From: Aromatoleum toluclasticum ATCC 700605
Lineage (GTDB): Bacteria > Pseudomonadota > Gammaproteobacteria > Burkholderiales > Rhodocyclaceae
Length of the DNA stretch: 64,000 nt
Direction: 5' to 3'
Assembly (NCBI RefSeq): GCF_000378245.1
Contig: NZ_KB899507.1
Span: 1 to 64,000 of the forward strand
This document shows positions 49,209 through 57,476 of this stretch, piece after piece. The translations under genes and the position numbers were made by a program. The notes under the pieces were generated by a model. That model searched no databases. It had not been told where the DNA came from and was given only the letters and a program-made list of their open reading frames with translations. Every line of letters begins with the position of its first letter. The first letter of the stretch is position 1.

Positions 49209-50597
49209 TCAACCGCCGGTTTCATGGCGAACTGCTTGCGGGACGATCGACGAGCAACAATGGGAGAGCCCATCGTCCTGATGCATGCCCGCGAGATCGC
49301 GCAGCACCTGCGCCTGCGCGGCGACGTGTCGCTGGATATGCGCAGTCTGCGCGGCGTCGAGATGACGGAATTTGCCCAGCAGCTCCAGGTATTCGGTGAC
49401 GGGGGCCGGATCATCGATGTCGCGCGACAACCTCAAGCCCCGGTCGCGGCGGTATTCCCACAGCAGCGCGAAATTCGTCTCGACGGCCTTGCGGGCGACC
49501 TCGATATTGCTCGCCGACGGGAAACGCCAGCCCGAGGTACAGGGCGAATAGAGGTGCAGATAGGCGAAGCCTCGTTCCGAAGCATCCAGCGCCGCTTCCA
49601 GCTTGGCGTAGAAGTCCTCCATGAACGCGGTCGAGGCCGTGGCGACGTATTCGCAGCCGTGCCACATCATCAGCAGCGGCAGGTTCTTGGCGTCCTGCGT
49701 CTTGCCGCGGCCGGTATCGCCCACCGGTGTCGTCGCGGTCCATGCGCCGTAGGTCGTGCTGCCCGAACGCTGCGCGCCGGTGTTCATGTAGCCCTCGTTA
49801 TCGACGCAGACGAACAGGATCTGTTCGCCGCGTTCGGCCGCTCCGGACAGCGACTGGAAGCCGACGTCGCCGGCGCCGCCGTCGCCGGCAAGCGCGAGCG
49901 CAGTGACCTTGCGCCCCTTGCGCCGGTATTGCCGGCGGATGCCGGTGAGCATCGACGCGGTGTTCGTCAGCAGCGGATGGAACACCGGCACCTTGCAGCC
50001 GAGCATGCCGTTGTAGCCGACCGAACCCATGCCGGGGATGCAGCCGGGCGGTGTGGCGAGCACGGTGTTCGGGCCGACGCGGCGCAAGGTGTGGCGCATG
50101 ATGAGTTCCGTGTTGCAGCCCTGGCAGCCGCCCAGCCCCGGCACGAACAGGTCTTCCAGTTCACCCCAGCGGTTGTAGAGCTTCGCTGCGTTCACGTAGC
50201 GCAGCGCGCCGCGGGTGCAGGCGGAGACGCATTGCGGCGCGCCGGCGCACTGGTCACATTTGACGACGTGGCCTTCGGCCGGACTGAAGGCGATACCGCC
50301 GTAGATGCAGCCGGCGGTGCAGAGCAGGCAGTTCACGCAGCGTTCGGCGTCCCACGCGACAATGCCGTCGTCGCCCTTCGCGAGCGCGGCGGCGGGGCAC
50401 ACCGACGCGCAGCGCGGATCGCCGCACTGACGGCACTGCGCGACGCCCCAGCAGCCCGCCTCGTCGTCGCGGACGATGCGAATTCGGGATTGGGCGATGT
50501 ATTCAACCGTGGATTTGGCGCTCACGCAGGCGCTCATGCAGTCGCCGCAGCCGTCGCAGCGCGCGGGGTCGAAGGAGATGGTCGGGGTGGCACTCAT
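49209..50597 (-). CDS. padI: Phenylglyoxylate dehydrogenase, beta subunit (TPP and Fe-S)
   Basis: A 462-residue subunit. The N-terminal 140 residues are a polyferredoxin (RCDGCGDCMSACVS, CRQCGDPRCASVCP, RCVNCLLCTAGC, CDQCAGAPQCVSACT). The rest is the thiamine-diphosphate domain (GLGGCQGCNTELIMRH, ALAGDGGAGDVGF, VDNEGYMNTGAQRSG). The PadEFGHI complex oxidises phenylglyoxylate with CoA and NAD+ to benzoyl-CoA and CO2. Last gene of the pad operon; its ATG lies 4 bases after the padH stop. Subunit order E-F-G-H-I matches that known from Azoarcus evansii. Confidence 0.92.
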   Translation of the reverse strand: MSATPTISFDPARCDGCGDCMSACVSAKSTVEYIAQSRIRIVRDDEAGCWGVAQCRQCGDPRCASVCPAAALAKGDDGIVAWDAERCVNCLLCTAGCIYGGIAFSPAEGHVVKCDQCAGAPQCVSACTRGALRYVNAAKLYNRWGELEDLFVPGLGGCQGCNTELIMRHTLRRVGPNTVLATPPGCIPGMGSVGYNGMLGCKVPVFHPLLTNTASMLTGIRRQYRRKGRKVTALALAGDGGAGDVGFQSLSGAAERGEQILFVCVDNEGYMNTGAQRSGSTTYGAWTATTPVGDTGRGKTQDAKNLPLLMMWHGCEYVATASTAFMEDFYAKLEAALDASERGFAYLHLYSPCTSGWRFPSASNIEVARKAVETNFALLWEYRRDRGLRLSRDIDDPAPVTEYLELLGKFRHLDAAQTAHIQRHVAAQAQVLRDLAGMHQDDGLSHCCSSIVPQAVRHETGG

Positions 50598-50601
50598 CGG
50601 C

Positions 50602-51876
50602 TCATCTCCACAGTCCGGACATCAGCGCACGCGCCGTGTCTTGCGGGTTTTCCAGCAGCGCATCGCGCCGTGCGCCGATCTCGACGCGGCGCAGGATCAA
50701 CTCCCACATGATCCCCGGGTCGAACAGCACGTCGACGCCGAAGATGCCTTGAAGGCGGCCCTCGCGGAGGACAAGCTTGAGATAGCCGTCGGCGCCCTCC
50801 CCGCCACGCACGAGCACGTCCCACTCCGATCCGGCCTGCTCGGGGGCGTCCCGCCCGACCGAGAGCGCACGGCGACCGAAGAAGCCGTAGGTGTTCAGTG
50901 ATACGCCGCCGGGATAGGGGCGAACGCCCGGGTCACCCGCCATGCTCATGCCGGCGGTTCGGCCCTGTTCGACGGCGTCCGGCAGGATGCCTCCGGCGGG
51001 TGTGCCGTCGGCGAAGAAGCTGCGCGTCTGCACGACATCGCCGGCTGCCCAGACGTTGTCCGCGACGGTGCGCATGAACTCGTCGACGACAATGCCTCGC
51101 TCGACCGCAACGCCCGAACCCGCCAGATACGAGACTTCCGGCCGCACCCCGGCGGCGGCGAGCAGCAGGTCGGCGTCGCGAGCCTCGCCGTCGTCGAGCA
51201 GCACCGTGCAGCCCTCGTCCCGTGGCGCGACCTGTTTGACACGCCGCCCGGTCAGCACCTCGACGCCCTTGTCGCGGAAAACCGCTTCGATACGGGCGGC
51301 GGCGAGCGGGTCGAAGTAGCCGGGCAGCACCTGCCCGCGCATCTCGACAATCGTCACGCCGGCACCCGCGCGCACGAGATTCTCGGCCGCGTGCATGCCG
51401 ACCAGCCCCGCGCCGAGGACGACCGCGCGACCCGCTGAACGACCCGCCTTGCTTGCAACATCTCGCAGCGCGAGCGCGTCGTCGAGCGTGCGCAGCACGT
51501 GGAAACTCACGTCCGACAAACCCTCGATCGGCGGGAGCGCGGGCGCAGCGCCGGTCGCGAGCAGCAACTTGCCGTAGCTGATCTCGCGACCGTCAGCGAG
51601 GCGCAGCCGGGAGTTGGCGGTGTCGAGGGCGGCTGCGGCCGCCTGCTGCCGGTAGTCGACGCGCTGCGTGTCGAACCAACTGCGCTCGCGCAGCGCGACG
51701 CGATCCGCGGCGCACTTGCCCGACACGACATAGGGCAGCACCGTCGGCGACACGGGCAGCCGCGCCTCGCGGTCCAGCACGGCGATGCTGCCGTCCGCAT
51801 CGTGCGCCCGGATCGCCCGCAGCGCCTCGAGGCCGGCGTGGCTCGCGCCGAGCACGACGTAGTCGAACAGTTCCAT
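50602..51876 (-). CDS. padH: Phenylglyoxylate dehydrogenase, epsilon subunit (NADH-linked flavoprotein)
   Basis: A 424-residue pyridine-nucleotide-disulfide-type flavoprotein without a redox-active disulfide: FDYVVLGASHAGLEALRAIR (FAD), GRAVVLGAGLVGMHAAENLV (NAD) and VADNVWAAGDVVQT. It transfers electrons from the Fe-S subunits to NAD+, which makes this phenylglyoxylate dehydrogenase NADH-producing. It abuts padG and lies 4 bases before padI. The length agrees with PadH of A. evansii (about 420 residues). Confidence 0.92.
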   Translation of the reverse strand: MELFDYVVLGASHAGLEALRAIRAHDADGSIAVLDREARLPVSPTVLPYVVSGKCAADRVALRERSWFDTQRVDYRQQAAAAALDTANSRLRLADGREISYGKLLLATGAAPALPPIEGLSDVSFHVLRTLDDALALRDVASKAGRSAGRAVVLGAGLVGMHAAENLVRAGAGVTIVEMRGQVLPGYFDPLAAARIEAVFRDKGVEVLTGRRVKQVAPRDEGCTVLLDDGEARDADLLLAAAGVRPEVSYLAGSGVAVERGIVVDEFMRTVADNVWAAGDVVQTRSFFADGTPAGGILPDAVEQGRTAGMSMAGDPGVRPYPGGVSLNTYGFFGRRALSVGRDAPEQAGSEWDVLVRGGEGADGYLKLVLREGRLQGIFGVDVLFDPGIMWELILRRVEIGARRDALLENPQDTARALMSGLWR

Positions 51877-53172
51877 TCATCGATCCTCGGCGTTGAGCCA
51901 CACGGGCTCGCGCGGACAGGGGGCATCCAGGAGCTTCGCGGTTTCGGCAATCGCGCGCTCGAAATGCGTCTGGGTCAGGTCGGCGCCGGCGAGGCCGCCG
52001 ATCAGCGACAGGCAGGGAATGCGGTGGCCGCAGTGCTGCAGCGCCGCGAGCGTCTCCTGATGCACCGGGCCGCTGTTCCAGCCGTAGGACACCGCGCGGT
52101 CCACGACCCCGACCGCGCGCACCTTGTCGAGCGCTGCGACCAGCGCGTCGAGCGGGAACGGCCGCAGCGTCTTGATGCGGATGAGGCCGACGCGCTCGCC
52201 CCGGTCGCGCGCGGCGTCGACCGCGTCCTTCGCGGCGCCCGCCATGCTGCCGATCGTGACGAGCGCGTGATCGGCACCGTCGAGCCGGTATTCCTCGACG
52301 AGTGGCGCGTAGCGGCGGCCGAAGCGGCGCGCCCATTCCTCGTGCACCTCGACGATCACACGCAGCGCGTTCTGCATGCCTTCGCAATGCCCGCGCCGGT
52401 AGCCGACGAAGAGCGCCGGCCCCGGGCCCGTCGCGCCGCCGGTGAGCGGATCGACGCCCATCGGCCGGTCGGGGTCGAGCGCGGCGTGCCAATTCACATC
52501 CGGCGTGCCGAGGAAGTCGTCGACCTCGGTCTGGTCCGGCAGCTCGATGCGGACGATGCCGTTCGACAGGTAGTTGCCGTCGTGATTGACGTTGACGGGC
52601 AGCATCACCGAGCGGTCCTCGGCGATGCGGTAGGCCATGACGATGGTGTCGAGCACCTCCTGCACCGTCTCGCAGAAGAGCTGCACCCAGCCGACCTCGC
52701 GCACCGTCATCGCGTCCTGCTGGCCGCCCCACACGCACTGCGGCGTGATGCCGTCGCGGTTGACGATGGACATGACGATCGGCAGGCGCAGGTTGGGCGT
52801 GCGGAAGTACGGCTCGAACATGAACGCGAGGCCCTGGCCGCAGCTCGCGGTGTAGGTGCGCGCACCCGCGAGCGCCGCGCCGTGCAGCACCGACAGCACG
52901 CTGTGCTCGCCCTCCGCTTCCACGAGTTCGGCATCGAGCACGCCGTCGGCGACGAATTGCGCGACGTATTCGGCGAGCGAGGACTGCGGCGTGATCGGAT
53001 ACACCGCGACCATGTCCGGCCGCGACAGCACGACACCCCACGCAGCTGCCTCGTTGCCGTCGCAGACGAGGATCCTGGGCGCCTTCTTCGCGACCGCCGT
53101 ATCGGTGCCCGGCACGATCCTTTCGCCTGCCGGGTCGGCAAGCAACGCAGTCTTCTCGACGACATCGTTCAT
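51877..53172 (-). CDS. padG: Phenylglyoxylate dehydrogenase, alpha subunit
   Basis: A 431-residue PorA-type subunit of 2-oxoacid oxidoreductases: RILVCDGNEAAAWGVVLSRP, VAVYPITPQSSLAEYVAQF, EGEHSVLSVLHGAALAGAR, YTASCGQGLAFMFE. It provides the pyrimidine-binding side of the thiamine-diphosphate site completed by PadI. It lies one base after padF and its stop abuts the padH start, a tight translational unit. Confidence 0.92.
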   Translation of the reverse strand: MNDVVEKTALLADPAGERIVPGTDTAVAKKAPRILVCDGNEAAAWGVVLSRPDMVAVYPITPQSSLAEYVAQFVADGVLDAELVEAEGEHSVLSVLHGAALAGARTYTASCGQGLAFMFEPYFRTPNLRLPIVMSIVNRDGITPQCVWGGQQDAMTVREVGWVQLFCETVQEVLDTIVMAYRIAEDRSVMLPVNVNHDGNYLSNGIVRIELPDQTEVDDFLGTPDVNWHAALDPDRPMGVDPLTGGATGPGPALFVGYRRGHCEGMQNALRVIVEVHEEWARRFGRRYAPLVEEYRLDGADHALVTIGSMAGAAKDAVDAARDRGERVGLIRIKTLRPFPLDALVAALDKVRAVGVVDRAVSYGWNSGPVHQETLAALQHCGHRIPCLSLIGGLAGADLTQTHFERAIAETAKLLDAPCPREPVWLNAEDR

Positions 53173-53173
53173 T

Positions 53174-53464
53174 TCATTCCTCTTCGGGAATCATTGCGAT
53201 CGCGCCTTGCGGGCACTCCCTCGCGCAGATGCCGCAGCCCTTGCAGGTGGCGAGGTTCATGTCAAACCAGCCGGCGCGCTCGACGACGCACTGGACCGGG
53301 CAGTACAGCCAGCACACCGCGCATTTGACGCACTTGCGGCGGTCGACGACCGGCCGCAACGAGCGCCAGTCGCCGGGCAGCATGCGACTGAACTCGGTCG
53401 CGATCGGGCATAGCGTTTTCGGGATCGCGCTCGCATCGAAAAGCGGCACCGCCTGCTTCTTCAT
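53174..53464 (-). CDS. padF: Phenylglyoxylate dehydrogenase, delta subunit (ferredoxin)
   Basis: A 96-residue 2[4Fe-4S] ferredoxin-type subunit: RRKCVKCAVCWLYCPVQCVV and ATCKGCGICARECPQGAI. It relays electrons inside the PadEFGHI complex. Start ATG 53464 overlaps the padE stop as ATGA. The N-terminus LFDASAIPKTLCPIATEF is typical for PorD-type subunits. Confidence 0.92.
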   Translation of the reverse strand: MKKQAVPLFDASAIPKTLCPIATEFSRMLPGDWRSLRPVVDRRKCVKCAVCWLYCPVQCVVERAGWFDMNLATCKGCGICARECPQGAIAMIPEEE

Positions 53465-54033
53465 GCCGCCTCCCGCCGCTCGACGCGATGCACGACCGTG
53501 TGCGCGTGGCCGAGCGCCAGTGCACGCCGGTTCTGCGCCAGGCCGGCGTCGCGGAAGCTCGTTTCCTCCAGCGCGCGTTCGAGCGCCTCGAGCGACACGA
53601 AGCCGGTCGCGCGCGCGAACGCACCGAGCATCACGGTGTTGGTGATCGGCCGTCCAAAGACCTCGCGCGCGATGCCCACCGCATCGCACACGGCGACCGT
53701 TGCGACCGACGCGGGCACCGCGATGTCCTGCGGCGCGAGCCGGCTCGCCTGCACCAGCGTGCCGCCTGCGCGTAGCCCGGCGAAGATGTCGACGACGCGC
53801 GGCAGCGACGAATCGATGCACACGACGCAGTCCGGTTCGTAGATGTTGGTCATCGCCCGCATCGGCGTCTCCGACGCGCGCAGGTAGGCCGCGACCGGCG
53901 CGCCCCTGCGCTCGAAGCCGAACTGCGGCACCGCGACCACGTGCTTTCCCTCGGCAACCAGCGCCTTCGCGAGTATTCCGGCGGCGAGCACCGTCCCCTG
54001 GCCGCCGCGTCCGTGCAATCGCACTTCGAACAT
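53461..54033 (-). CDS. padE: Phenylglyoxylate dehydrogenase, gamma subunit
   Basis: A 190-residue PorC-type subunit (VRLHGRGGQGTVLAAGILAK, VVAVPQFGFERRGAPVAAYL, PITNTVMLGAFARATG). It contributes to CoA binding and complex assembly in 2-oxoacid oxidoreductases. First of the five contiguous padEFGHI genes; it follows the cyclase-family gene by 10 bases. Confidence 0.92.
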   Translation of the reverse strand: MFEVRLHGRGGQGTVLAAGILAKALVAEGKHVVAVPQFGFERRGAPVAAYLRASETPMRAMTNIYEPDCVVCIDSSLPRVVDIFAGLRAGGTLVQASRLAPQDIAVPASVATVAVCDAVGIAREVFGRPITNTVMLGAFARATGFVSLEALERALEETSFRDAGLAQNRRALALGHAHTVVHRVERREAA

Positions 54034-54043
54034 GCGGCCTCCG

Positions 54044-54832
54044 TCAGGCCGGCACGAGCGCGAGCGCGCGCAGCGGGCTGCCCGAGCCGCCGACGAGCTT
54101 CAGCGGCGACGCGACGACGACGGCCCCGGTCGGCGGCAGGCGGTCGAGGTTCGCGAGGCTCGCGAGCCCGAACTTGCCGTTGCCCTGCATGATGTGGTGC
54201 GTCCAGAACGGCGGATTGAAGCTGTGCGCCTGACCCGCATCGGTGCCGACCGTCTCGACGCCGACCCCGAGCACGTCGCGCTCGAGCGCGAGGAGTTCCG
54301 TCGCGCCACGGTCGAAGCCCGGCGAATGCGGCCCGTCGTCGCGGCAGTTGAGGAATTCGGCAACGCCGACGCGCTTCGACCAGTCGCTGCGCAGCAGTAC
54401 CCAGGACTTGGGCGGAATGCGCCCGTGCTTCGCCTCCCACGCCAGCACCGCGTCGCGCGTCAGCAGGAAGTCCGGGTCCGCCGCGGCCTCGGCGCTGATG
54501 TCGATGACGCACGCGGGGCCGACGAAGCGCTCGGCCGGGATCGTGTCGAGCGTGTTGTCGGCGCGGTCCTTGCCGCTGACCCAGTGCACCGGCGCGTCGA
54601 AATGCGTGCCGGTGTGCTCGCCCATGCGGATCGTGCGCCAGTACCACGCCGGACCCTTGTCGTCGTAGTGCGAGATCGTCTCGAAGCTCACGCCGGGCGA
54701 GTTCGCGAACGGTGGCGGCAGTCCCAACACGGGCGTATCGGGCCCGAGCGGCTGCGTCAGGTCGATGACCCGGACCGAGCCGCGGGCGAGCTCCGCGGCG
54801 AGCTGCGTCAATACACTGCCATTGGCGCCCAT
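54044..54832 (-). CDS. Cyclase-family metal hydrolase within the pad operon
   Basis: A 262-residue hydrolase closely similar to the isatin-hydrolase-like protein at 31886-32671, with the metal motif H73-TG-T-H77-F-D79-A-P-V-H83 and the same following VSGKD. It lies between the FdhD-like gene and padE with 10-base gaps, so it is part of the phenylacetate operon. A role as the hydrolase that releases phenylglyoxylate from phenylglyoxylyl-CoA would fill a gap in the pathway, but this is inference. Alternatives are hydrolysis of isatin or another cyclic amide or ester, consistent with its paralogue. Confidence 0.82.
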   Translation of the reverse strand: MGANGSVLTQLAAELARGSVRVIDLTQPLGPDTPVLGLPPPFANSPGVSFETISHYDDKGPAWYWRTIRMGEHTGTHFDAPVHWVSGKDRADNTLDTIPAERFVGPACVIDISAEAAADPDFLLTRDAVLAWEAKHGRIPPKSWVLLRSDWSKRVGVAEFLNCRDDGPHSPGFDRGATELLALERDVLGVGVETVGTDAGQAHSFNPPFWTHHIMQGNGKFGLASLANLDRLPPTGAVVVASPLKLVGGSGSPLRALALVPA

Positions 54833-54842
54833 GCTGTTCTCC

Positions 54843-55802
54843 TCAATCGTCGTACGTGGAAGGAAACCCGGCGGAGCACGCCGGCCAGGCTGGCTCGCCG
54901 GCGCCGTCGCGGATGCGTTGCGGGTGGGTATAGACGGTTGCGGCGCCGTCGCGGACGAAGCCGCACAGCGTGATGCCGACGCGCTCGGCGAGCGCCACCG
55001 CGAGCGAGGTCGGCGCCGACACCGCGGCGACGAGCTCGAAGCCGGCGCGCGCGGCCTTCGCGACCATCTCGTAGCTCAGGCGCGACGACAGCACGACACC
55101 GCAGCCGGCAAGCGGCACCCCGCGCAGCAGGCATGCGCCGATGACCTTGTCGAGTGCGTTGTGGCGGCCGAGATCCTCCGCCGCGGCGACGATGCCGGCA
55201 TGCGGCGAGAACACCGCGGCGGCATGCGCCCCGCCGGTGGTGCGGAAGAGCCGCTGCCGGCGCTGCATCGCGTCCATCAACGCGCTCAGTCGCGGCGGCG
55301 CGAGACGCAGCCCTGTCGTGACCGGAGGGAAAGCGTCGAAGCCCTCGGCGAGCTCGTCGCGCCCGCCGCACAGCCCGCAGGAACTCGCCAGCACAACCTC
55401 GCGCCGCCGCACCACGGCGCGCTCAGGCGCCTTGATCCGCAGGCGCACAACGTCGCGCCGCTCGGGGCAGACGGCCATCGTCGCGATGTCGTCGAGCCCG
55501 GCGATGATCCCTTCCGAATACGCAAAGCCCGCCGCGAGCGCGAGCCGTTCGGGCACCCTCTCGGACACCACCTCGTCGCCGAGCACGCCCTCCCCGGCGA
55601 CGTAACCGGCAGCGGCGCCGTCCCCGTCGGCCGGCGTCCACATCAGCGTGTAACGGCCGACGCCTTCGACGTCGATCGTCAGCGCGTCCTCGTCGATGAT
55701 GCGGCAGTTCGCCACCGCTCCCGGCGCGCTGCCGGACAGCCGCAGGGCGGACACCGCCCGGCTGCCGTGTTCCGGAAACACTTGCGCCGGACTCGTGGAC
55801 AT
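54843..55802 (-). CDS. fdhD: FdhD-like formate dehydrogenase accessory sulfurtransferase
   Basis: A 319-residue protein from ATG 55802. The FdhD core is clear: FAYSEGIIAGLDDIA, the catalytic VLASSCGLCGGRDELAEGF with a CxxC pair, GGAHAAAVFSPHAGIVAAAEDLGRHNALDKV (split by the ordinary GRHNA motif) and SSRLSYEMVAKAA. FdhD passes sulfur to bis-MGD cofactor of formate dehydrogenases and relatives; here PadB is the evident client. The frame stays open to 55913, but the added residues come from an interspersed repeat (ASTGSART), so I prefer the later start although its ribosome-binding site is weak. Confidence 0.85.
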   Translation of the reverse strand: MSTSPAQVFPEHGSRAVSALRLSGSAPGAVANCRIIDEDALTIDVEGVGRYTLMWTPADGDGAAAGYVAGEGVLGDEVVSERVPERLALAAGFAYSEGIIAGLDDIATMAVCPERRDVVRLRIKAPERAVVRRREVVLASSCGLCGGRDELAEGFDAFPPVTTGLRLAPPRLSALMDAMQRRQRLFRTTGGAHAAAVFSPHAGIVAAAEDLGRHNALDKVIGACLLRGVPLAGCGVVLSSRLSYEMVAKAARAGFELVAAVSAPTSLAVALAERVGITLCGFVRDGAATVYTHPQRIRDGAGEPAWPACSAGFPSTYDD

Positions 55803-55837
55803 CGCATCGCGCGCGTCATGAACCGGCCAACCCGCCA

Positions 55838-55892
55838 CCGTTCGGGCCGAGCCGGTCGAAGCCCCGCCACCGCCCTTAGACAGGGCGAACGG
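55838..55892. repeat. Interspersed palindromic repeat between padD and the fdhD-like gene
   Basis: CCGTTCG (55838-55844) and CGAACGG (55886-55892) are terminal inverted repeats; CGCCCT and AGGGCG form an inner stem. The segment GTTCGGGCCGAGCCGGTCGAAG is a divergent copy of the element at 10949-10974 (first 20 bases are the recognisable core). It interrupts the 5' end of the fdhD-like reading frame. Confidence 0.5.
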
Positions 55893-55934
55893 ATGTGAGT
55901 CGATCCATGCCATTTCCGGGCGGACCGCGCGGTA

Positions 55935-56834
55935 TCAGTGGCGAAACCGGTACGCGAAGCTCAGGGCCGGGTCGTATCCGCCGGCCTTGAACATCAGCAC
56001 GCGGAACGCGTAGTAGCCGGTGAGTTCGAGTCCGGCGACCGCGAGCATCCACGCGAAGGCTGGGGGTGCGACCAGCATCGTCAGCGCCGACACGACGAAG
56101 CCTGCGCCGATCACCAGCGGCACGAACCAGCGCGCGAAGCCGCCATGCAGCAGCATCGCCACCGACTCCCGCCCCGCCTCGGAGGCGTGACGCGCACCGT
56201 GCAACAGGCTCGACACCGTGACGAGCCCGTACAGCATCAGCGCCACCGCCGCCACCTGCAACAGCCGCACGGTTTCCGGCCCTTGCGCGAGGAAGGGCTC
56301 GTCGAAGCCCAGCACGAGCGTCAGCAGCACACCGTTCAACAGCGCGTAGGTGAGGCTCGCGACCGGCATCAATCCGCCGCTCCACAGCGTGATCGCGGTC
56401 GAATGCGACATCGCGAAGCCCTGATAGACCATGATGACGAAGCACGCGGCAAGCGCGAGCGCGGCGACGAGCGGCGACAGCACGGCCGGCAGCACGTGGA
56501 GCCCGGTGTCGAGGATATGCAGCGCGCCCGTGACGACGAACAGCAGGATCGCGGCAAGCCCGCGACTCACCCAGGACGTGCGCACTTTCGTCAGTGCGCG
56601 CCAGCCGCGCAGCGGCTGCCCGAGGTGCAGCGCATGCCCGCCCGCCTTGCCGAACAGCACGAGGAGCAGGCCGACGACCATGCCGGACATGAAGTCGAAG
56701 AACTGCGCCACGAAATACAGGCCCGCGCCGGCCTCACCGAAGAAGAACGCGGTCGCCATCTGCACCCCCCACGCCTTCTGGCGGCCGACGCCGACGCGGA
56801 AACTGCCGTCCGGGATGGGCTTGCTCGCAATCAT
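55935..56834 (-). CDS. padD: Phenylacetyl-CoA:acceptor oxidoreductase, membrane subunit
   Basis: A 299-residue membrane protein of the NrfD/DmsC type with about eight helices (FFFGEAGAGLYFVAQFFDFM, GMVVGLLLVLFGKAGGHALH, LALAACFVIMVYQGFAM, AWMLAVAGLELTGYYAFRVL). It anchors the PadBC catalytic unit to the cytoplasmic membrane and passes electrons to quinone. It lies 27 bases after padC. Confidence 0.9.
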   Translation of the reverse strand: MIASKPIPDGSFRVGVGRQKAWGVQMATAFFFGEAGAGLYFVAQFFDFMSGMVVGLLLVLFGKAGGHALHLGQPLRGWRALTKVRTSWVSRGLAAILLFVVTGALHILDTGLHVLPAVLSPLVAALALAACFVIMVYQGFAMSHSTAITLWSGGLMPVASLTYALLNGVLLTLVLGFDEPFLAQGPETVRLLQVAAVALMLYGLVTVSSLLHGARHASEAGRESVAMLLHGGFARWFVPLVIGAGFVVSALTMLVAPPAFAWMLAVAGLELTGYYAFRVLMFKAGGYDPALSFAYRFRH

Positions 56835-56861
56835 CGGGATCTCCTTTGCATGTGCCCCGCC

Positions 56862-57476
56862 TCAGTCGATGTAGAAGACGCGCGGGTTGGTGTTCTTCTC
56901 GGGCAGCGGCTGGCGCCCGTGGCGTTCCCGGATGAGCTGGCGCGGGCGGCTATGCGGGTCGTCGAGGTCGCCGAAGATGCGTGCCTCGGTGGGACAGGTC
57001 GCGACGCACGCGGGCAACTGGCCGGCGTCGACGCGCTCGTGGCAGAACGTGCATTTGACGACCGTGCCGACGGTGAAGCGCCCTATCCCCTGCTCCTCGA
57101 ACGGCGTCAGCCGTCCGCCGCCGAACAGTCCCTCGTTCAGCATCTCCGGCTCGAGCCGCGTGCGCTGGTCGTACGGGCAGGCGACAATGCACGTGCCGCA
57201 GCCGATGCACTTGTCGCGATCGACCATGACGATGCCGTCGGGGCGCGTCGAGGTCGCGCCGGTCGGGCAGGCGCTTTCGCACGGGGCGTCCTCGCAGTGG
57301 TTGCAGATCGTCGGCACGTAGGTGCGCCTGACGTCGGGATACTCGCCGACCTCCTCCGACAGCGTCTTGGTGAAGAACACGCCGTCGGGCAGGCTGTTCT
57401 CCTGCTTGCATGCGACCGCGCAGGCATTGCAGCCGATGCAGCGACGCAGATCGAAAACCATGCCCCACTTCGCCAT
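56862..57476 (-). CDS. padC: Phenylacetyl-CoA:acceptor oxidoreductase, Fe-S subunit
   Basis: A 204-residue four-cluster ferredoxin subunit of the DmsB/NrfC family: RRCIGCNACAVACKQEN, CNHCEDAPCESACPTGA, KCIGCGTCIVACPYDQ and CTFCHERVDAGQLPACVATC. It wires the PadB molybdenum centre to the PadD membrane anchor. The ATG overlaps the padB stop by one base (TGATG), so they are translationally coupled. Confidence 0.92.
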   Translation of the reverse strand: MAKWGMVFDLRRCIGCNACAVACKQENSLPDGVFFTKTLSEEVGEYPDVRRTYVPTICNHCEDAPCESACPTGATSTRPDGIVMVDRDKCIGCGTCIVACPYDQRTRLEPEMLNEGLFGGGRLTPFEEQGIGRFTVGTVVKCTFCHERVDAGQLPACVATCPTEARIFGDLDDPHSRPRQLIRERHGRQPLPEKNTNPRVFYID

